Source: Planctomycetaceae bacterium (GTDB lineage: Bacteria > Planctomycetota > Planctomycetia > Planctomycetales > Planctomycetaceae). From it: a stretch of DNA of 48,246 nucleotides. A model generated the notes under the pieces. The model was not told where the DNA came from. It did not search any database and saw nothing but the letters and a program-made list of their open reading frames with translations. Of this stretch, positions 1 to 8,524 are shown in pieces (the first letter of the stretch is position 1; each line of letters begins with the position of its first letter). The translations under genes and the position numbers were made by a program. The stretch covers positions 1 to 48,246 of the forward strand of contig JABURQ010000178.1 in the NCBI GenBank assembly GCA_014762625.1, read 5' to 3'.

Positions 1-205
1 AACCCCCTGTAGTCCCCCTTGGTAAGGGGGACAAAACTTGATTCACACCTTTCTCGCGCAGTGGCGCGGCGACGCAGCGAAAAGGATCTACATTCGACGC
101 CCGGCGGTTCAATACTGACAGCGTGATCTCAGAATCTCTTTGAGTCTGAGAGAAGGGTGAGGCATACTGAGAGGAGAATAACCTCTCACGCTCAGGAGTT
201 ATGTG
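1..205. other. Left-edge intergenic region with a hairpin repeat
   Basis: No coding region is visible here. A perfect 9-bp inverted repeat (GTCCCCCTT at 12-20, AAGGGGGAC at 24-32, loop of 3 bases) sits at the left edge. It has no T-tract on either side, so it looks more like a dispersed palindromic repeat than a terminator. A second, weaker inverted repeat (CTCAGA 128-133, TCTGAG 145-150) lies closer to the first gene. The ribosome binding site AGGAG at 194-198 serves that gene. Confidence 0.5.
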
Positions 206-1441
206 ATGCCAGAATGCTCGCTCGATCGTCGTCAGTTTCTCGCCGGTTCGGCGGCCGCCGCTCTCTCGACCTTTTCCTACGAGTCAGCCCGAGGCTATCA
301 GGCCAACGATACCTTGAACGTCGCCTGTCTCGGAACAGGAGGACGCTCCCGTAAACTGGTTCCCAAACTGGCCAGCGTTCCCAATGTTCGCATCGCGGCG
401 GTTTGCGATGTCTACGACAAGCATCTCGAAATGGGGCTCGGTATGGCTGATCCCAACGCGATCAGGGAAGATACCGACTACCGCAAGTTGCTCGACCGGA
501 AAGACATCGACGCGGTGTTGATCGCGGCACCCGATCATTGGCACGTGCCGATGACGGTCGACGCCTGCAACGCAGGCAAAGACGTCTATGTCGAAAAACC
601 GCTGACGCATACCTTGAGCGAAGGGGCCGCCGTCATTGCGGCTCAAAACGACAACCAGAAGATCGTGCAGGTCGGCACACAGCAGCGGAATATGCCGCAC
701 CTGAAAGAAGCGAAAGAGATTCTCAAGTCGGGAGAACTGGGGGATATCCATAAGGTCTACATGTCATGGAACCGGAATTCGGCCCGCTGGCAAAAACCGG
801 ATTACGGGATCCAACCGAACGAAGTTCGCTGGAAACAGTTTCTCGGGAACGCACCCGATCAGCCGTTCGATGAATACCGACTGCGGAATTGGCGTTGGTT
901 CTGGGATTTCGGCGGCGGGATCTTTACCGATCTCATGGTGCACTGGATGGACACCGCCTACTGGATGCTCGATATGGATAACCCAACGAGTGCCATGAGT
1001 ATCGGCGATCAGTTCGCGGCGATGGATCTTTGGGAGACTCCCGACACCGTGCAGACGTTACTGCATTACCCGAAAGACAAATTGCAGGCCCATTTTGAAG
1101 GGACGTTCGTCAATCATCAGAACCGGGCCTGCCTGATCATCATGGGACGCGAAGCGAGCCTCTATTGCGACCGGGGACGCTACGAAGTCCGTCCCGAACG
1201 GGGCAGCAAAGTCGAGGCCCGCAAACGCGTTGACGGCAAGCGGGACATTCTTGGACTCGATTTCTACGACGAAGTGGACGGCGCTCTGTATCACCTGCAG
1301 GAATGGGTGGCGTGTGTCCGCAGTCGCGAAAAACCAAGCTGCCCGGCGGAGGAGGGAGTCCGCTCAGCAGCCGCCGCGCATATGGCCAATCATTCGGTAC
1401 GTACAGGTAAAGTGGCTAACTGGAGCGAGTTAAACGGTTGA
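206..1441 (+). CDS. Gfo/Idh/MocA family oxidoreductase, Tat-exported
   Basis: NAD(P)-dependent oxidoreductase of the Gfo/Idh/MocA family, probably acting on a sugar or sugar derivative outside the cytoplasm. The N-terminus carries a twin-arginine signal (DRRQFLAGSAAAA, about residues 7-19). A Rossmann fold follows with GTGGRS, then AAPDHWHVPM and the family's EKP motif (VEKPLTH, near residue 130). The C-terminal substrate domain has DFGGGIFTD and the adjacent HWMD. The length of 411 residues is usual for planctomycete members. I chose the ATG at 206 because AGGAG ends 7 bases before it; a GTG at 203 is an alternative. The substrate cannot be told from sequence. It appears to be a single-gene unit. 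Confidence 0.9.
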   Translation: MPECSLDRRQFLAGSAAAALSTFSYESARGYQANDTLNVACLGTGGRSRKLVPKLASVPNVRIAAVCDVYDKHLEMGLGMADPNAIREDTDYRKLLDRKDIDAVLIAAPDHWHVPMTVDACNAGKDVYVEKPLTHTLSEGAAVIAAQNDNQKIVQVGTQQRNMPHLKEAKEILKSGELGDIHKVYMSWNRNSARWQKPDYGIQPNEVRWKQFLGNAPDQPFDEYRLRNWRWFWDFGGGIFTDLMVHWMDTAYWMLDMDNPTSAMSIGDQFAAMDLWETPDTVQTLLHYPKDKLQAHFEGTFVNHQNRACLIIMGREASLYCDRGRYEVRPERGSKVEARKRVDGKRDILGLDFYDEVDGALYHLQEWVACVRSREKPSCPAEEGVRSAAAAHMANHSVRTGKVANWSELNG

Positions 1442-1520
1442 TGGAAAGAGGTTTGAATGCAGGTGATGACCGTAGTTATGGAAACACTCATCTTCACTAA
1501 TCGGCATTGATTACAGTATT

Positions 1521-1560
1521 TGATCCTGATTACCGTGGATCAGTGCTTTTGATTTTATTT
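1521..1560 (+). terminator. Possible weak terminator after the MocA-family gene
   Basis: A short inverted repeat (CTGAT 1526-1530 with ATCAG 1539-1543, or TGATCC with GGATCA) is followed by a T-rich run. The stem is short and AT-containing, so this is tentative. Confidence 0.25.
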
Positions 1561-1598
1561 GGAGTATTCTGCAAAACGCACTCAGGGGATAGGAATTT

Positions 1599-1892
1599 AT
1601 GGACTTTGTACTCCTGGGAATAATTGGTTTCTATTTTCTCGTGTTTGCGATCCCTGTCTCGGTTTTGCGCCGCAGTAAGGTCTCTCAAGATCGACTGATT
1701 ATCTTCTTCAAGAAGGGACTCTTTTTTCTGGTCCCATTTTCGGTGTTTTATGTCTTCTTCTCCACGATGGTGGGGGGGGATTTAGGATTCCAGGTCGGTT
1801 GCTTCGTCGGGCCGATCCTGGGTTTTTGGCTACTGTTGTCGCGAGCGGCGCATGTGTTCAATCGCGAATCCTCCTCCTCTGAGAATCGATGA
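1599..1892 (+). CDS. Small hypothetical membrane protein
   Basis: A 97-residue protein that I do not recognise. Three hydrophobic segments (about residues 2-24, 37-58 and 65-82) suggest an inner-membrane protein with a short basic loop (RRSKVSQDR) between the first two. The tail is serine-rich and hydrophilic. The start is supported by AGGA a short distance upstream. It is more AT-rich than the neighbouring oxidoreductase gene. It lies 48 bases upstream of the VOC gene and could be cotranscribed with it, but nothing points to a shared function. Confidence 0.6.
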   Translation: MDFVLLGIIGFYFLVFAIPVSVLRRSKVSQDRLIIFFKKGLFFLVPFSVFYVFFSTMVGGDLGFQVGCFVGPILGFWLLLSRAAHVFNRESSSSENR

Positions 1893-1940
1893 GAAAAGAT
1901 AGTTCACCTCATCCACACTCAAACAGAACAGGCTCTCATC

Positions 1941-2417
1941 ATGGCCAATAAACAACAGAATCCTCCTCCCGGTTTTCATTCGGTGACGCCGTATCTGTTT
2001 ATTCGCGGAGCCGCCGAGGCCATCGAATACTACAAACAGGCGTTCGGAGCCGAAGAAGTCTTCCGCATGCCGGGACCGGACGGCAAGATCATGCACGCCG
2101 AAATTCAGATCGGCGACTCGCGTGTCATGCTGGCCGATGAGAATCCCGACATGGGGGTCAGCAGTCCGAGTTCATTAAACGGCACGTCCGCCAGCTTTCT
2201 GATCTATGTCGAAAATGTGGACGAGAGCTTTGAGAAAGCATTGGCCGTCGGCGGAGAAGTGTATCGACCGGTTGCGGATCAATTTTACGGCGACCGTTCC
2301 GGTTGTCTGACCGATCCGTTCGGTCACGTCTGGACGATCTCGACAAACACCGAAGAACTCACGCCGGAAGAATTTCAGAAACGGGTGGATGAGATGACGG
2401 AACAGATGGAAGGGTGA
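1941..2417 (+). CDS. VOC family protein, PhnB/YdcJ-type glyoxalase fold
   Basis: A 158-residue protein of the vicinal oxygen chelate superfamily, PhnB-like branch. The start of the fold reads VTPYLFIRGAAEAIEYYKQ, followed by AFGAEEVFRM and HAEIQIGDS. The second beta-alpha-beta-beta-beta module ends with GCLTDPFGHVWTIST, a conserved VOC signature. A C-terminal helix (TPEEFQKRVDEM) follows, as in many PhnB-like proteins. Members of this branch are mostly uncharacterised; many may be metal-dependent isomerases, lyases or resistance proteins. It converges on the DUF1559 gene with 36 bases between the stops. Confidence 0.85.
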   Translation: MANKQQNPPPGFHSVTPYLFIRGAAEAIEYYKQAFGAEEVFRMPGPDGKIMHAEIQIGDSRVMLADENPDMGVSSPSSLNGTSASFLIYVENVDESFEKALAVGGEVYRPVADQFYGDRSGCLTDPFGHVWTISTNTEELTPEEFQKRVDEMTEQMEG

Positions 2418-2453
2418 GCCAACGTTCAATTCTTGAAAGATGTTTTCAGCGAA

Positions 2454-4403
2454 CTATTTGGAGAGAAGTTCTAACAATTGATCTTTCACATTTTCGCCTC
2501 CGTTAAACGTAATCAGTGCTTTTAACAGGTTTCCATCAATATTTGTGGGTAGTTCGGCAACTCTTCCGTTCACAAAGACGCTAACAAAGGCTTCCTTTTC
2601 ATAGTTTCCCAATGATGATATCGGATTCTCAAAATCAAGGTCCAGGCTTGTTGGTTGAGTCCAGATGGCTGCTTTGTCGGGAGCTGATTCTACAACTAAC
2701 AGTGTTTGAGATCCTCCATCTCTAATTTTTCGAAAATTAATCCCCTTCAACGGATCAACAGCAAAGTCTCCCTGAAAGACATGCATAGAAGTTTTAGAGG
2801 GGTCATCGACTCCCACAGATTTGAACACATCTGGCATTTCAGCTATGAGTTTTCTGTTGTGTGCGCTGGTCCAAGGTTCATCCATTCGAAATTTATCATA
2901 CAGTTCCTGGTGGCCCAGATATGGGAGAATATGCACTCGCCAACTCAGCTCTCTACCTTTTCCTTTTGAATCACCACCCACTGCGGGAAATTCATAATGA
3001 ATATCATGATAGTTGTGGAAGGCGAGGCCGATTCTTTTGAACTGATTTCGATATTCGGCTTGAGTGACAGCTTGTTTAGCGGATTGAATGGCAGGGTCGA
3101 GAATCCGAACAAGGTCTGAGAAATTCTTCGGTTTGGTGAGGGAGAGTGTCACTCGGTTTTGATCGGCACTGACTGCCAGTCCATCAATCATTTGATCTTC
3201 CATGCCTTTCAAAATCTTTCTCGCTGCTTGATCCTCTATCATTCTTGTGGAATCAAAACCACTCCCCTGTTTCCTCAGGCGGTCTTGCTCAACTTTTAGA
3301 GCAGAATCCCAGTTTGTTTGTATCTTTTGAGCAGCGGAACGATCATTTGCGGAAACACTTAATGCGAGCAGGTTTGAATTGTGAAACCCACCAGCCAGCT
3401 TGACAGCCTTCAGATCCTTTAGCAAAGTTGCAAAGTTATTGAAGTCTGAGAAAAAATCTTCAGGCAATTGTTCTTTTGCTTTCTCTGCGAGCGCCTGACA
3501 CAGTGACGGAGAGGAAACAACGATGAAATCTTCATTTTTATTTGTGTTTAATAACTCCTTCCTTAATTCGCTCTCGGGCTGCTGTGGCCTCATCATTTTT
3601 TCAAACAGTGTAGTTCGCGTCGCGATGAGCCTGTTCCCATCGATATAGTAAATATCATCCATCCCATCTTCCTGGAATCGTTTAACTTGGACTCCAAACA
3701 TTTCGATAGTTGGGGTGTCCTCCAGCAACCAATTTTTCAGTAGGTCGTTGATCAATTCCTCGTTGTTAAATTCAATAATGACACTGGGAAACGCTTCATC
3801 CTCATTGTCTTGCTCTGCCTCAGTTGCATCGTTTTCTTCGGGAGGTTCAGTGATGATGACAGTTTCTTCCTCTTCATAAAACATCTGCTTTGGCAGACTC
3901 TCAGCCGCTTTCTGATCCCAAAGTACCATGATTTGATTGACACCGCGGTAATCAAAATCAAACTGAGCTTGGAAGAGTCGGTCTTCGAGGACGGGCCAAA
4001 TTCTGGACATCATGGCATCAGCAAGTCCGGCTTCATCCAGAGCAGCTAACACATTCCACTGGTAGATTCGAGCAGGATGAACAATAACTGCACTGTGATA
4101 ATCTTCACTCACACATTTCAGGTCGATTTGTTCAAACAGATTAGATGAGTTTGTTTCTTTGTTGATCTCTGGGGTTTGAGGATTGCCTGTTTGAGTGGTG
4201 GAGTCGGTATTGGAAACAGGTGCCGCACCATTCATTGTGAATTCCGGCGGCTTTGCATTTACTGCTTCAGGTGTTGTCTGTCGTGATGATTCTTCGACAA
4301 CATTGATTGGCGTGTTCTTAGAATCATCATTTGTTGAGCAACCAATAACGCTGATGAAGATAAGACAGAGAGAAAGTATCTGCTGAGGAGAAAAGTGATT
4401 CAT
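2454..4403 (-). CDS. DUF1559-domain lipoprotein
   Basis: A 649-residue predicted lipoprotein. The N-terminus is hydrophobic and ends in a lipobox-like VIGC with Cys22, followed by a polar Asn/Thr/Ser-rich linker to about residue 90. The large middle part is unlike anything I recognise and is rich in Asp/Glu. The C-terminal third is DUF1559-like: FKRIGLAFHNYHD, then FPAVGG, SWRVHILPYLG, and LLVVESAPDKAAIW near the end. In most family members this domain follows a type IV pilin-like methylation motif. Here that motif is absent and the domain is joined to a lipoprotein. The gene is visibly AT-richer than its neighbours (20 of 60 G+C in the line beginning 3421, against 35 of 60 in the line beginning 901). 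Confidence 0.8.
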   Translation of the reverse strand: MNHFSPQQILSLCLIFISVIGCSTNDDSKNTPINVVEESSRQTTPEAVNAKPPEFTMNGAAPVSNTDSTTQTGNPQTPEINKETNSSNLFEQIDLKCVSEDYHSAVIVHPARIYQWNVLAALDEAGLADAMMSRIWPVLEDRLFQAQFDFDYRGVNQIMVLWDQKAAESLPKQMFYEEEETVIITEPPEENDATEAEQDNEDEAFPSVIIEFNNEELINDLLKNWLLEDTPTIEMFGVQVKRFQEDGMDDIYYIDGNRLIATRTTLFEKMMRPQQPESELRKELLNTNKNEDFIVVSSPSLCQALAEKAKEQLPEDFFSDFNNFATLLKDLKAVKLAGGFHNSNLLALSVSANDRSAAQKIQTNWDSALKVEQDRLRKQGSGFDSTRMIEDQAARKILKGMEDQMIDGLAVSADQNRVTLSLTKPKNFSDLVRILDPAIQSAKQAVTQAEYRNQFKRIGLAFHNYHDIHYEFPAVGGDSKGKGRELSWRVHILPYLGHQELYDKFRMDEPWTSAHNRKLIAEMPDVFKSVGVDDPSKTSMHVFQGDFAVDPLKGINFRKIRDGGSQTLLVVESAPDKAAIWTQPTSLDLDFENPISSLGNYEKEAFVSVFVNGRVAELPTNIDGNLLKALITFNGGENVKDQLLELLSK

Positions 4404-4572
4404 GATGATGTTGACTTTGAAGAGTTGAGGACACTACCTTTTGGTATGTAAAAAATAACACCTATGAAAGTCCGATCTCAATACTCGACCTCGATTTCTA
4501 AAGACTTCCCTAAAAAATTATTGTCTCCCTACTTCGCGTTTCTCTGCGGCTTCCCGCCTTTGCGTCAAATCT

Positions 4573-5391
4573 TCACGTTCCTGCGGAGCCGAAGTCTTTC
4601 ACCTCGCTCGGAAAAGTACATTTGCGATCGAGATGCGAGTAGCCGCCGTCCACAAAGATGATCTGTCCCGTCGTATGACTCGATCGGGGCGAGGCAAGAA
4701 AGACCGTCATGGCGGCGATTTCCTCGATGGTAGTAAAGCGTTGGCCGAGCGGGATCAATTGTTCGATCTCGGCTTTCGCTTGAGCGGGATCAGGCATCTC
4801 CGCCAGGCATTTCTCGTACAGCGGCGTCCAGGTCTCCGCCGGCAGAACTGTGTTCACGCGAATGTTGTGCGGCGCGAGATCGACGGCCCACTCGCGCGTC
4901 AGGCCGTTGATGGCTCCTTTGGAAGCCGCATACCCCGACGTCCCTCCCTGTCCGGTGATGCAGACTTTCGAACCAATGTTGATGATCGTCCCCTGAGATT
5001 TTTTCAATTCCTCCAACGCGTAATGGACGAGCGCGTAATAATGGATCAGATTCCGTTGCAGCGATAACTGAAACGCTTCCGGTCCATCTTCCAGACTGGC
5101 ACCATCATTGACGCCGGCGTTATTGATGAGGATGTCGATCTTTCCAAACCGGGCAATCGTTTGTTCGATGGCATTTTGACAGGCGTCGAGGTCGGTGAGA
5201 TCCCCTTGAATGAAGAAACACTCTTTTCCCTCGGCGTCATATTCCCGTTCCAGTTGTTTCCCTTCCTCGGTGCTGCGATTGACGTTGGCGACTTTGGCTC
5301 CGTTGGCGATCAGTTCGCGGACGATGCCGAGTCCAATTCCTTTGGAGCCGCCGGTGACGAGAGCGACTTTGTCGGTGAGTTGCAGATCCAT
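4573..5391 (-). CDS. SDR family oxidoreductase
   Basis: A classical short-chain dehydrogenase/reductase of 272 residues, NAD(P)-dependent. The cofactor motif TGGSKGIG lies near residues 13-20. ILINNAG follows, and the catalytic Tyr-x3-Lys is in SGYAASKGAINGL. The C-terminus has the usual TGQIIFVDGGYSHLD end of the fold. Resemblance to sugar or hydroxyacyl dehydrogenases is general, so the substrate is unknown. I prefer the ATG at 5391 (MDLQLTDKVALV) to the upstream TTG at 5409 because SDR proteins usually begin a few residues before the first strand. It is divergent from the FAD-dependent oxidoreductase, with about 127 bases between starts. Confidence 0.88.
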   Translation of the reverse strand: MDLQLTDKVALVTGGSKGIGLGIVRELIANGAKVANVNRSTEEGKQLEREYDAEGKECFFIQGDLTDLDACQNAIEQTIARFGKIDILINNAGVNDGASLEDGPEAFQLSLQRNLIHYYALVHYALEELKKSQGTIINIGSKVCITGQGGTSGYAASKGAINGLTREWAVDLAPHNIRVNTVLPAETWTPLYEKCLAEMPDPAQAKAEIEQLIPLGQRFTTIEEIAAMTVFLASPRSSHTTGQIIFVDGGYSHLDRKCTFPSEVKDFGSAGT

Positions 5392-5518
5392 GAGGTCGGT
5401 TTGTCCCAAAAGTGTGTGGAGGGGGCGGGGGAAGACACGTTTCGCATTATGGTATTCGGTCTGTCCCGGTTTTTCAGCCGAGAGACTCGAGGATTGCCCA
5501 CATATCTATACTGAGGAT

Positions 5519-6550
5519 ATGAATTCAACACCTTCATCACAGAGAACAGTCGCGGTCATCGGAGCGGGAATTTCCGGATTGACTTGCGCTCAACGTCTTC
5601 AAAAGGCCGGTTTCGCCGTCACCGTCTTCGAAAAAAGTCGCGGGACCGGCGGTCGCATGTCGACCCGACGAACTGACCAGGGATTTCAATTCGACCACGG
5701 GGCTCAGTATTTCACAGTTCGTGATCCGCGATTTCAACGATTTGTCGAAGAATGGCAACAGGAGGGCGTCGTCGCCGGTTGGAATCCGGAAATCGGGGTT
5801 CTTACCAAAGGTGAATATGAACCAAAGCAAGAAGAAACCCTGCGGTACGTGGCGGTCCCCGGCATGAATCAGATCGGTCGTCACCTCGCGCGGGGGCTCG
5901 ACATTCATTTTCAGACGCGCGTCAGGCCTCCCGTTCGTGAAGCAGCACACTGGCTGATTTATGACGATCAGGATTTTCTGCTCGAGGAATTCGACGTCGT
6001 CATCTCGACTGCACCGGCAGCTCAATCGGCGGAGTTGCTCGTCGCCTCGCCCAATCTCTCATTCGCTGCACAGCAAGTGAAAATGACTGGCTGCTGGGCG
6101 GTGATGCTGGCGTTTGAAGAATCTCTGGGGCTTCCCTTTGAGGCGGCGTTTGTGAATGATTCTCCGCTTTCATGGGTTGCTTGCAACAGCAGTAAGCCGG
6201 GGCGGGAGAAGAACGTGGAAACATGGGTTTTGCATGCGTCTCCCGAATGGAGTGAAGAACATCTCGAACGACAACCGAACGAGATGCTGTTTCAATTGAC
6301 GGAGGCCTTCTGGTCTGCGACGGGACTCGCCGCACGAGAGCCCGAATCTCTTACCGCGCATCGCTGGCGATATGCTGTACCGCCGGAACCTCTGTCGGAG
6401 CGTTACCTGTTTGATCAGGAATTACAGATCGGAGCTTGCGGAGACTGGTGCGGCGGGCCGCGTGTCGAGGGGGCGTTTGTGAGTGGCTACGAATTGGCCG
6501 AGCGGATTATCGCCACTGTTCGTACTACCTCATCTGATCGGCAGGGCTGA
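5519..6550 (+). CDS. Renalase-like NAD(P)/FAD-dependent oxidoreductase
   Basis: A 343-residue flavoprotein. The dinucleotide-binding motif VIGAGISGLTCAQ is at residues 13-25. The FAD-contacting ESR-type stretch TGGRMSTRR follows, and then QFDHGAQYFTVRDPRF, which is typical of renalase-like proteins. Near the C-terminus, QIGACGDWCGGPRVEGAF matches the second FAD-binding stretch, and SGYELAERI closes it. Bacterial renalases oxidise isomeric dihydro-NAD(P); whether this one does is inference. The start at 5519 follows GAGGAT and places the Rossmann motif correctly; a longer upstream reading would run across the divergent SDR gene. It ends 4 bases from the convergent membrane protein gene. Confidence 0.85.
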   Translation: MNSTPSSQRTVAVIGAGISGLTCAQRLQKAGFAVTVFEKSRGTGGRMSTRRTDQGFQFDHGAQYFTVRDPRFQRFVEEWQQEGVVAGWNPEIGVLTKGEYEPKQEETLRYVAVPGMNQIGRHLARGLDIHFQTRVRPPVREAAHWLIYDDQDFLLEEFDVVISTAPAAQSAELLVASPNLSFAAQQVKMTGCWAVMLAFEESLGLPFEAAFVNDSPLSWVACNSSKPGREKNVETWVLHASPEWSEEHLERQPNEMLFQLTEAFWSATGLAAREPESLTAHRWRYAVPPEPLSERYLFDQELQIGACGDWCGGPRVEGAFVSGYELAERIIATVRTTSSDRQG

Positions 6551-6554
6551 GGAA

Positions 6555-7160
6555 TCAATCGTCGGCACTTTCGCCCAGCGTCTCAAACCCCTCTCGCACG
6601 ATCAGGACGGCAATGATCAGGGCGGTTACCGGATCGAGCCACCATAGCCCCCAGAGGTAGTGGGCTCCCAGGCCAATTAACAGAGCCACGGAGAGGAAAA
6701 CGCAGGCGAGAGTTTCCTTGGAATCGGCAATCAGACTGCGGCTTTGAATCTTCTGCCCCAGTCGAAATTTCAGCAAAAATAGGACCGGCATTACCAGAAC
6801 GGAGACGGCTGCGAGCGCGATTCCGATGAGGCTGGTCTCCGGTGCCTGTTGCCACAGAAGAGCGGCACCGGCATCGAAGGAGATATACGCTCCAAGAATA
6901 AAGAACGTATAACCGACAAGCCGTTCGGCACGCTGTTCAACCCGTTCGAAATCCTCCGTTTCTTCATCGGGCGCAAACTTCCAGAACCTCCAGATAATCA
7001 CCATACCGGACAACGATTCGATGAAACTGTCCAGACCGAATCCGAGCAGGGCCTGGCTTCCCGAGGTCGAGGCCCCGAAGATTGCCACCGCGCCTTCCAG
7101 GAGATTGTAAAACACGGTGAACAGCGCGAGTGCGAGGGCTTGTGATCTCTTCGTTCGCAT
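6555..7160 (-). CDS. CDF/TMEM163-like cation transporter, membrane domain only
   Basis: A 201-residue integral membrane protein with about six hydrophobic segments. It resembles the membrane domain of cation diffusion facilitators: ALALFTVFYNLLEG in helix 1, GFGLDSFIES in helix 2, and IADSKETLACVFLS in helix 5. The usual C-terminal cytoplasmic domain is missing; the protein stops after helix 6 (VLIVREGFETL). The usual Asp/His metal sites appear altered (DSFIE and ADSKE), so the transported ion, if any, is unclear. TMEM163-like proteins share this layout. The start is an ATG at 7160. The stop faces the FAD gene's stop across 4 bases. Confidence 0.7.
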   Translation of the reverse strand: MRTKRSQALALALFTVFYNLLEGAVAIFGASTSGSQALLGFGLDSFIESLSGMVIIWRFWKFAPDEETEDFERVEQRAERLVGYTFFILGAYISFDAGAALLWQQAPETSLIGIALAAVSVLVMPVLFLLKFRLGQKIQSRSLIADSKETLACVFLSVALLIGLGAHYLWGLWWLDPVTALIIAVLIVREGFETLGESADD

Positions 7161-7280
7161 TTCACATCGCGGCTTTAGAAGGAGACAATTCGGCGTTCTG
7201 TTTTGACAGCTCGTGCTGACCGGTCGTCAGACTCGCCGTAGAGTGCTGCTGAGATACGGTCGTTAACTCCCCAGGGAGAC

Positions 7281-8474
7281 CTAGTTCGTGGAGGATTCAT
7301 TGGAGAGCGATTTTGCCTGCTGTTTGATGGGAAGAGGGAGGTCAGCCTCGTCCTCAAGTTCGACTTTCATCGCCAGGAACGTCATCAAATCCTTCAAAGA
7401 GACCAGCCCCACCAGAGAACCATTCTCGACGACCATCGCTCTTGAGGCTTTGGTGCGATTGAGTTGGGATAAGACCTGCATCGCGTCTGCATCCGCGTTG
7501 ACGGAATTTTCTGCGGAGCATTCGTTCGAGATGTCGCGTACATGCTTAATTCCCCATTCGGAGCGGTCGACTTTTTTCACATCGCGAAATGTCACACAAC
7601 CGACCAGTTCTTCTCCCTCGACGACCGGAAACATCTTGTAGTGATGTTTGTAGAAATAGTTTTCCACCAGATCCGCTACGGTCACGTCGGGAGAGACGCT
7701 CACCGGTTGGTCATTCATGAATTGGCGGATGTTTTCTCCTTCCAGAATTCGTCTCGTAATGAGTTGCTGGTAAGACATTCCCGCGGCCCCGCGCAGGAAC
7801 ATACCGATTAAAGCGTACCAGATGCCGCCGATCACATTCCCGCCAAATAATGACAAGATCCCCAGGAAGATCAAAATGGTTCCGAATCCGGAACCGATGT
7901 TGGAGGTAATCCGCGTCGCTTTGCGGATGTTGTTTTGCCAATGCCAGAGCGCCGCTCGAAACACACGACCGCCATCCAGCGGAAACGCGGGAATCATGTT
8001 GAAGATCACGACCACGCCGTTAATCAGTCCCAGCCACTGAAGGACGGCGACCACAGGTGGCGCGAGATTCATCATCGAGCCGAGGGCTGCAAGACCGAAA
8101 CACGCTGCGGAGATGAGGACACTGGCGATGGGGCCGGCGATCGCCATCCAGAATTCCGATTTCGCGCTCGGTGGTTCTTTCTCCATTTCCGCGACGCCGC
8201 CGAAGATAAAGAGTGTGATTCCGCGGATGGGAATTCCGAAGCGACGAGCGACCACGGAGTGGGACATCTCGTGCAACAGAATCGAGACAAACAGCCCCAG
8301 CATTCCCGAGATGCCCATAATCCAGTACGTCGATTTCGCCAGATCGGGATATTCTTGAGGAAAGTAACCCGTGGCGAGCGACCACGAGACCAGAAGGGCG
8401 ATAAAAATCCAGCTGAAATCAATCTTGACCGAGAAGCCGAAGAGATTGAGGAGTTCAATTTGTCTGCCGAACAT
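7281..8474 (-). CDS. Site-2 protease family protein with CBS domain pair
   Basis: A 397-residue membrane metalloprotease of peptidase family M50. The zinc motif HEMSH is at residues 68-72 and the second motif is in MIPAFPLDGGR near residue 177. Hydrophobic segments surround both. The C-terminal 150 residues form two CBS motifs (MNDQPVSVSPDVTVADLV and MVVENGSLVGLVSLKDLM), a layout seen in Rip3-like and archaeal S2P proteins, where CBS domains may sense nucleotides. I chose the ATG at 8474 (MFGRQIELLNLFG) because it starts the first helix. A longer reading to 8555 would overlap the upstream SpoIIAA-like gene. It is the last gene of the minus-strand block that starts with the hexa-BON gene. Confidence 0.88.
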   Translation of the reverse strand: MFGRQIELLNLFGFSVKIDFSWIFIALLVSWSLATGYFPQEYPDLAKSTYWIMGISGMLGLFVSILLHEMSHSVVARRFGIPIRGITLFIFGGVAEMEKEPPSAKSEFWMAIAGPIASVLISAACFGLAALGSMMNLAPPVVAVLQWLGLINGVVVIFNMIPAFPLDGGRVFRAALWHWQNNIRKATRITSNIGSGFGTILIFLGILSLFGGNVIGGIWYALIGMFLRGAAGMSYQQLITRRILEGENIRQFMNDQPVSVSPDVTVADLVENYFYKHHYKMFPVVEGEELVGCVTFRDVKKVDRSEWGIKHVRDISNECSAENSVNADADAMQVLSQLNRTKASRAMVVENGSLVGLVSLKDLMTFLAMKVELEDEADLPLPIKQQAKSLSNESSTN

Positions 8475-8524
8475 GAAGTGGCTTTCTATTGCGGAAATCT
8501 CGGGAACGGGAAGGCTTTCGCTTG

